Shown here: in pieces, positions 4,870-8,557 of the stretch
How the letters are laid out: every line of letters starts with the position of its first letter
Position numbering within the stretch: position 1 is the first letter of the stretch
Assembly (NCBI GenBank): GCA_913020235.1
Contig: CAJWBT010000086.1
Location: forward strand, 1 to 8,557
Reading direction: 5' to 3'
DNA length: 8,557 bases
Origin: an uncultured Chloroflexota bacterium
GTDB taxonomy: Bacteria > Chloroflexota > Dehalococcoidia > UBA3495
The notes under the pieces: model-generated
Seen by the model: the letters and a program-made list of their open reading frames with translations, nothing else
The model's database searches: none
Told to the model about the DNA's origin: nothing
Made by a program: the position numbers and the translations under genes

Positions 4870-7800
4870 TTACGGCTGCCAGGAAGGTTGCGCGTCAGAC
4901 TCTGTTTTGTTGGTGATGTTGACCTGGTTGGAGCCGTCCGCGTTCATCACGTATATCTCATCGTTGCCGTACTCCGGGATGCCGTCCCGGTCAGAGACAA
5001 AGGCGATCCTGGTGCCGTCGGGCGACCAGGAAGGGGAGGATTCCCGATCAGTGTTGTTGGTCAAGTTGGTCACGCCCGAGCCGTCGGCGTTCATCAAGTA
5101 AATGTCGGGGCGGCTGACGAAGACCCGGTTGGAACCAAAGGCGATCTTGGCCCCGTCGGACGACCATGCAGGGGAGACATCGTTGGCTGAATTATTGGTG
5201 ATGTTGATCAGGCCGGAGCCGCCGGTGTTCATCAAGTATATTTCGTTGTTGCCGTCCCGCGAAGACACAAAGGCGATCGTGTCGCCGTCGGGCGACCAAG
5301 AGGGCTGAAAATCCACCGCAGCGTTGTTGGTCAGCCTGGTCTGGCCGGAGCCGTCGGCGTTCATCACGTATACTTCCCTGTCGCCGTCCCGCGAAGAGCT
5401 AAATACGATCCTGGCGCCGTCGGGCGACCAGGAAGGCGACGATTCAACCGCGGTGTTGTTGGTCAGCCTGGTTTGGCCGGAGCCGTCGGCGTTCATCACG
5501 TATATCTCTTCGAAGCCGTCCTGGAACGACACATAGGCGATCCTTGCGCCGTCGGGCGACCAGGAAGGCTCCCAGTCATGGCCCAAGGTGTCGTTCGGTG
5601 ATCGGCCGGGATTGTTGCTGATATTGACCTGGCCGGAGCCGTCGGCGTTCATCACGTATATCTCGTAGTTGCCGTCCCGGAAGGAACGAAAGGCGATGCG
5701 GCTTCCACTGGGGGCGGCCGTCGGTGTGGGCACCGGCGTGGGCGGTGGCGTCGGGGTCGGGACCAGCGTCGGCGTGGGAGTGGGAGCCGGTGTTGGCGCG
5801 GGCGTAGGTGTTGGCGATGGGGTCGGAACCGCCGTGGGAGTTGGGACCGGCGTGGGCGCGGGCGCGGGTGTCGGCTCGGCGAGGCGCTCGGGGTTGTCGT
5901 CGGGGTCCGACGTGAAGTAGAAGGCGTCCAGGATGGCCGCCGCACCCGAAGAACCGTCCCTGGGACCGTCCTTGGTGACCTCCATCACGTGGGCTCCTTC
6001 CCCAAGGGCCGCCGTCGCCGTGGCGTGCCAGGCGAAGGCTCCGGGTGGGTAGGCCGCTCGGACGTCGTTCTCCGGAAAGACCCCCAGGTCCTGCCCGTCG
6101 ATTTGGATTCTCACGGACCTGGACCCGGCAGGCAGGTCGCTGCTGGAGAGGTCGCGGACAAAAAGCGTGTACTCGCCCGCTGCCGGCACGCCGAATTCGT
6201 ATATCAGCGTCTCGCCGTCGCGGGACAGGTTCCAGTCGCTTCCCCCCGAGGGGGAGGGACGCCAGTCGGCGTTCACCTCCAGGTGAGAGTGCCAGGAAGC
6301 GGTGAAGGGCAGCAACCGGGTGTCGGTCTGATTCTCCGCCTCGATCAATATACCCGGGCCCACCGCCACGCTGTCCCCGTCCACCAAAACGTCCAGGTGG
6401 TCCAGGTGGAGTTGCAGGGTGTCCACCAGGTCCAACAGGTCGTCGATGGGTTCGGTCGGCTGGGCTGCTTCGGCCCGTAGGACTATCCCCAGGCACCCTC
6501 CACCCCCCGCAAAGTGAACGCCAGGCCTGGCTCCCACGTCGGCCCCGACCCCGGCTCCAACGCCCGCTGCCGTGGCGGCGCCGCGATTGCTCACGAACAT
6601 CACCGGCCACGACCTGGCCCCGGCCGGGGACCCAAGAGACGGCACCCGGGATTCGAGGGGCAGCACCAGCTCCCCGGGCGCTCCCCGTATCTCGCGCCGC
6701 ATCTGGCGCAGCTTTTGAAGCTTCTGGCTCTCGGCCGCGTCCAACTCCTGGCCGCCATCGGCTTTCCGTTCCAGGGCTTCGATGCCTCGCTCCGCCGTGT
6801 CCAGCGCCGCCAGCAGGTTTGCCTTGATGCCCATTTCGGCCAACACGGACTGGACGGCGTCAATGATCTGCTGGGCTGCATCGAACTGGAGCCGCTCCAG
6901 TTCTTTGCCGCGGGCCTCCCAGCTCGACGTGTAGAACGAGACGGCCTCGGCGAAGCCCGCTTCCGTGTCTGCGGTGGTCAGGTCTTCGATGAGCGCCGCT
7001 TTATCGGCGGCCAGGTCGGCCAGGAGGGCGTCCAAGTCCGGCACCTGACGCCCAGCCGCCCTGCCTCGGTCCGCGGCGCCTTGGAAAGAGCGGATGGTCT
7101 CCTCCGCTTCGCCGAATTCTTGGTCTACCACGCTCCGAACGATCTCCGCTTTCTTCGCAATGGCCGCCTCTCGTGCCGGGCCCACGATCTGGTCCCTCTT
7201 GGACTCGGCCAGGTCTCGAATTCTCTGGTCGATGTCCCGGAAGCTATCCTGGATGCCCTCCAACGCGGGCACGTCAGCCCCGAAAGTGTCGCCCATGGAC
7301 TGAGCCAGCTCGGCGCGGATTTGCGCTTCAGCTCCGGCCGCGCGTTCCACCATTTCCATTTCGACCTGGGCCTGCAGCTCGGGCACTCTCTGCGCTATGA
7401 GGGCCCCGACCGCCTGCTGGACGCCCGCGATGTTTCCACTGGCAATGAGAGAGACCACCAGGCCGTTGGCCTCGTCGTTTAGTGCCGCCTTCAACTCCTC
7501 AACCCGGGCTTGGGCCTCTTCCTCCAGCTCCCTCCGAATCTGCGCCTCTAGCTGGGCCGCCTGCACCTCCATCTGCTCTTTCACGGCGGCCTCGACCTTG
7601 GCGCCCATTTCCTGGAGGTCGGCACTCGCGGGGTCGAAATCGCCGGCAAGACCCTCGAGCCGGCCCTGGGCCTGCCTGGCTGTGGCCAGCAGCGCCTCGG
7701 CGTTTTGTTGGGCATCCGCCAGACTTGTGCTCTGGCGGATCGCTTCTAAGCCGGCCTCGAAGTCTTGGGACATGGCGGCGACGTCGGGCAGCGAGGCGTC

Positions 7801-8073
7801 GGGCCCGAGAAGCCGGCCCACACTGGCAATCATAGGCGTAAGCAGCTCATCAGCAGCCTTGAGATTGGCCATCATTTCGCCGCTTTTCCAGACCACGGTC
7901 TGGTAGATCAGCTCCACCAGGTCGTCTTCGTCCACCATGGCCAGGATGTCAGGCGGCATCTGGAAATCGATATTCGCCGGAATTTCCTGGGCTTTGGCGG
8001 GGCCCTGAAGGGGAAGGAAAAGGGCGGCCAAAAGCAGGAAAAGCGTGGCAATTTTGAGGAAGCGATGTCTCAA
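4870..8073 (-). CDS. Large secreted protein: helical/coiled-coil region, CBM35/6-like domain, Pro/Thr linker, six PD40 blades
   Basis: The 1067-residue product begins with a signal peptide (MRHRFLKIATLFLLLAALFL, likely cleaved after PAKA at 28). Residues about 30-463 are rich in Glu, Ala and Gln and predicted helical, with clear coiled-coil stretches around 160-200 and 230-330. Residues 497-535 are a Gly/Ala/Val-rich segment holding the only Cys (527). Residues about 576-722 start GILIEAEN and read like a CBM35/CBM6 jelly roll. Residues 733-787 are a Pro/Thr linker. Residues 791-1067 form six PD40/TolB-type blades starting near 791, 843, 887, 931, 975 and 1021, each with IAF...EIYVMNADGSG...SWSPDG. 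Six blades make a complete propeller. The protein should lie outside the membrane and bind glycans, peptides or proteins; no catalytic residues are recognised. The start is TTG: an in-frame TGA lies 18 bases upstream and no ATG lies between. First gene of the leftward operon. Confidence 0.88.
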   Translation of the reverse strand: MRHRFLKIATLFLLLAALFLPLQGPAKAQEIPANIDFQMPPDILAMVDEDDLVELIYQTVVWKSGEMMANLKAADELLTPMIASVGRLLGPDASLPDVAAMSQDFEAGLEAIRQSTSLADAQQNAEALLATARQAQGRLEGLAGDFDPASADLQEMGAKVEAAVKEQMEVQAAQLEAQIRRELEEEAQARVEELKAALNDEANGLVVSLIASGNIAGVQQAVGALIAQRVPELQAQVEMEMVERAAGAEAQIRAELAQSMGDTFGADVPALEGIQDSFRDIDQRIRDLAESKRDQIVGPAREAAIAKKAEIVRSVVDQEFGEAEETIRSFQGAADRGRAAGRQVPDLDALLADLAADKAALIEDLTTADTEAGFAEAVSFYTSSWEARGKELERLQFDAAQQIIDAVQSVLAEMGIKANLLAALDTAERGIEALERKADGGQELDAAESQKLQKLRQMRREIRGAPGELVLPLESRVPSLGSPAGARSWPVMFVSNRGAATAAGVGAGVGADVGARPGVHFAGGGGCLGIVLRAEAAQPTEPIDDLLDLVDTLQLHLDHLDVLVDGDSVAVGPGILIEAENQTDTRLLPFTASWHSHLEVNADWRPSPSGGSDWNLSRDGETLIYEFGVPAAGEYTLFVRDLSSSDLPAGSRSVRIQIDGQDLGVFPENDVRAAYPPGAFAWHATATAALGEGAHVMEVTKDGPRDGSSGAAAILDAFYFTSDPDDNPERLAEPTPAPAPTPVPTPTAVPTPSPTPTPAPTPAPTPTPTLVPTPTPPPTPVPTPTAAPSGSRIAFRSFRDGNYEIYVMNADGSGQVNISNNPGRSPNDTLGHDWEPSWSPDGARIAYVSFQDGFEEIYVMNADGSGQTRLTNNTAVESSPSWSPDGARIVFSSSRDGDREVYVMNADGSGQTRLTNNAAVDFQPSWSPDGDTIAFVSSRDGNNEIYLMNTGGSGLINITNNSANDVSPAWSSDGAKIAFGSNRVFVSRPDIYLMNADGSGVTNLTNNTDRESSPSWSPDGTRIAFVSDRDGIPEYGNDEIYVMNADGSNQVNITNKTESDAQPSWQP
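5343..5660 (-). repeat. Tandem PD40 blade repeats with three identical 30-base copies
   Basis: A 30-base segment encoding YVMNADGSGQ (minus strand) occurs without change at 5343-5372, 5475-5504 and 5631-5660, spaced 132 and 156 bases apart. These lie in blades 3, 2 and 1. Blades 2 and 3 are also alike outside the segment (44-residue period). The degree of DNA identity suggests recent tandem duplication or gene conversion within the propeller, while blades 4-6 have diverged more. Confidence 0.75.
5713..5874 (-). repeat. Low-complexity Pro/Thr linker-coding repeat
   Basis: About 54 codons alternate Pro with Thr, Ala, Val or Ser, giving a repetitive GGCGTGGG/GTCGGG texture on the plus strand. 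The encoded linker joins the jelly-roll domain to the propeller. Such tracts expand and contract easily and are prone to misassembly. Confidence 0.8.
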
Positions 8074-8192
8074 CGCTCTAAACGCCCTTCATTGCCAGGT
8101 GCACCAAACGGCCGGACGACTCGGCGTGGCCGTGTGGCCGGAGGTGGTGAGGCAGGCAAAACGCCTCCCTCACGTGGCGGTCTGACGGTCCC

Positions 8193-8200
8193 AGTATACT
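8193..8200 (-). promoter_or_regulatory. Possible -10 element of the leftward operon (palindromic AGTATACT)
   Basis: TATACT (5 of 6 to TATAAT) is present on the minus strand at 8198-8193, about 120 bases before the TTG start of the large secreted protein. No good -35 lies at the right spacing, and the octamer is palindromic so it reads the same on both strands. Direction is inferred from the neighbouring operon. Confidence 0.25.
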
Positions 8201-8309
8201 ACTTTCCACGAGAAGAACGGCATACCTGCGCGTGTTGGCCTTTTCGGCTTTGGGCTGGTCCTGGCGGGGCAGGTTGCGCCCCTTGCCGGCGCGCTTGGGT
8301 CACCGCGCG

Positions 8310-8338
8310 TTGACAGGGGCTGACGCCCCGGCTACACT
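8310..8338 (+). promoter_or_regulatory. Sigma70-type promoter with a palindromic spacer, driving the rightward gene
   Basis: A perfect TTGACA (8310-8315), a 17-base spacer and TACACT (8333-8338, 4 of 6) precede the ATG at 8415, with a start point expected near 8345. The spacer contains GGGGC-TGAC-GCCCC at 8316-8329, a 5-bp dyad placed where a regulator could bind between the two boxes. The promoter is supported by match and spacing; the operator role is inference. Confidence 0.6.
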
Positions 8339-8414
8339 CAGATTTGTCCGGGGCTCCCCAGAACGACCCGTTGCCAAAGCTGTTTGGAAATAATACAAGC
8401 TTGAAAGGGACGAC

Positions 8415-8557
8415 ATGACGACGCTATCAACCGACCTGACCGGCACCATGGAACTCATGTACGAGACCGGATGGACCGACGGCCTGCCGGTGGTCCCGCC
8501 TACCGCCGAGAGGGTGAAGGAGTTCATCGACTATGTGGGGCGCTCCCCGGACGAGCT
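8415..8557 (+). CDS. N-terminus of a conserved protein with GWTDGLPVVPPT motif (3' end outside window)
   Basis: The ATG at 8415 follows AAGGGA at 8405-8410 with 4 bases between. Forty-seven codons are visible before the window ends. After a short lead comes MELMYETGWTDGLPVVPPT and then AERVKEFIDYVGRSPDE. I recall this GWTDGLPVVPPT-(helix)-R-pair as the N-terminus of a conserved family of roughly 350-400 residues seen in Dehalococcoidia/SAR202-like and other environmental genomes, often near selenoprotein-like UGSC genes; its biochemical role is not known to me and that recollection is not a search result. No signal peptide is seen, so it is probably cytoplasmic. It is transcribed away from the secreted-protein operon and need not be linked to it in function. 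Confidence 0.75.
   Translation, partial: MTTLSTDLTGTMELMYETGWTDGLPVVPPTAERVKEFIDYVGRSPDE

Larger units (their letters stand above)
8074..8414. other. Divergent intergenic region (341 bases)
   Basis: This gap lies between the leftward operon and the rightward gene at the window edge. It contains the promoter candidates listed separately and a ribosome binding site. A minus-strand open frame across 8300-8527 overlaps the start of the rightward gene and has no protein-like features, so I do not call it. Confidence 0.6.

Noticed and set aside
4873..5703. Regularly spaced repeats that could suggest a CRISPR array
   Set aside because: The repeats are imperfect, translate in one frame into PD40 blades, and the intervening sequence is equally conserved as protein; there are no unique spacers or cas genes.
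5713..5874. G-quadruplex-forming control element on the + strand of the linker tract
   Set aside because: Runs of three or more G are spaced irregularly and arise from Pro codons on the opposite strand; nothing beyond composition supports a regulatory structure.
5576..6610. Minus-strand open frame of 344 codons within the large secreted protein
   Set aside because: Arg/Gly/Pro-rich out-of-frame reading of the CBM and linker region; the in-frame protein reads through continuously with recognisable domains.
6478..6610. Possible frameshift in the Gly/Ala/Val-rich stretch of the large protein
   Set aside because: Third positions stay mostly G or C across the stretch, the alternative frames are Arg-rich, and recognisable sequence continues in the same frame on both sides. 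A low-complexity linker explains it.
6514..7482. Long + strand open frame of 322 codons opposite the large secreted protein
   Set aside because: It lies fully antisense to the helical region of a gene with signal peptide, domain order and consistent GC-rich third positions; its own composition (His, Arg, Gly, Leu) has no recognisable motif.

Overview
This is a GC-rich bacterial window with tightly packed genes. The likely source is an uncultivated Chloroflexota lineage (Dehalococcoidia or SAR202-like). That is an inference from style rather than from a marker gene: secreted proteins with long Thr/Pro linkers, PD40 (TolB-like) propellers joined to discoidin-like or carbohydrate-binding-like domains, frequent TTG/GTG starts, and a dispersed GTTCGAC...GAACGG inverted repeat. 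There is no rRNA, tRNA, CRISPR array, integrase or transposase.

Left part (1-1802). A + strand gene enters from outside the window. It encodes what looks like the last blade of a PD40 propeller, a Thr/Pro linker and a discoidin-like domain, and ends at 590. Just past its stop, at 627-673, is a second, out-of-frame copy of the motif found at its visible start. A minus-strand class-I glutamine-amidotransferase-like gene (670-1431) converges on it; this protein keeps the nucleophile Cys but lacks the usual His/Glu of the triad. The following 371-base gap holds an 8-bp inverted repeat and a promoter-like sequence facing right.

Middle (1803-3093). A membrane-anchored diheme cytochrome c gene is split by a one-base frameshift in a run of five G. 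A 320-base non-coding gap follows. It contains a perfect 16-bp hairpin and a 23-nt-arm dispersed inverted repeat, and separates the cytochrome gene from the convergent minus-strand block.

Right part (3094-8073, minus strand). Three genes lie head to tail with gaps of 53 and 13 bases (29 if the first non-ATG start of the middle gene is used), and look like one operon transcribed leftward. They encode a 1067-residue secreted protein (signal peptide, about 430 residues of Glu/Ala-rich helix, a CBM35/CBM6-like domain, a Pro/Thr linker and six PD40 blades), a small Pro-rich lipoprotein, and a 12-helix MFS transporter. All three appear to start with TTG or GTG. Together they suggest an envelope module that binds something outside the membrane and exports or imports a small molecule, but no substrate can be read from the sequence.

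Right edge (8074-8557). A 341-base divergent gap carries a good sigma70-type promoter (TTGACA-17-TACACT) with a small palindrome in its spacer. It precedes the first 47 codons of a conserved family with an N-terminal GWTDGLPVVPPT motif, cut off by the window end.
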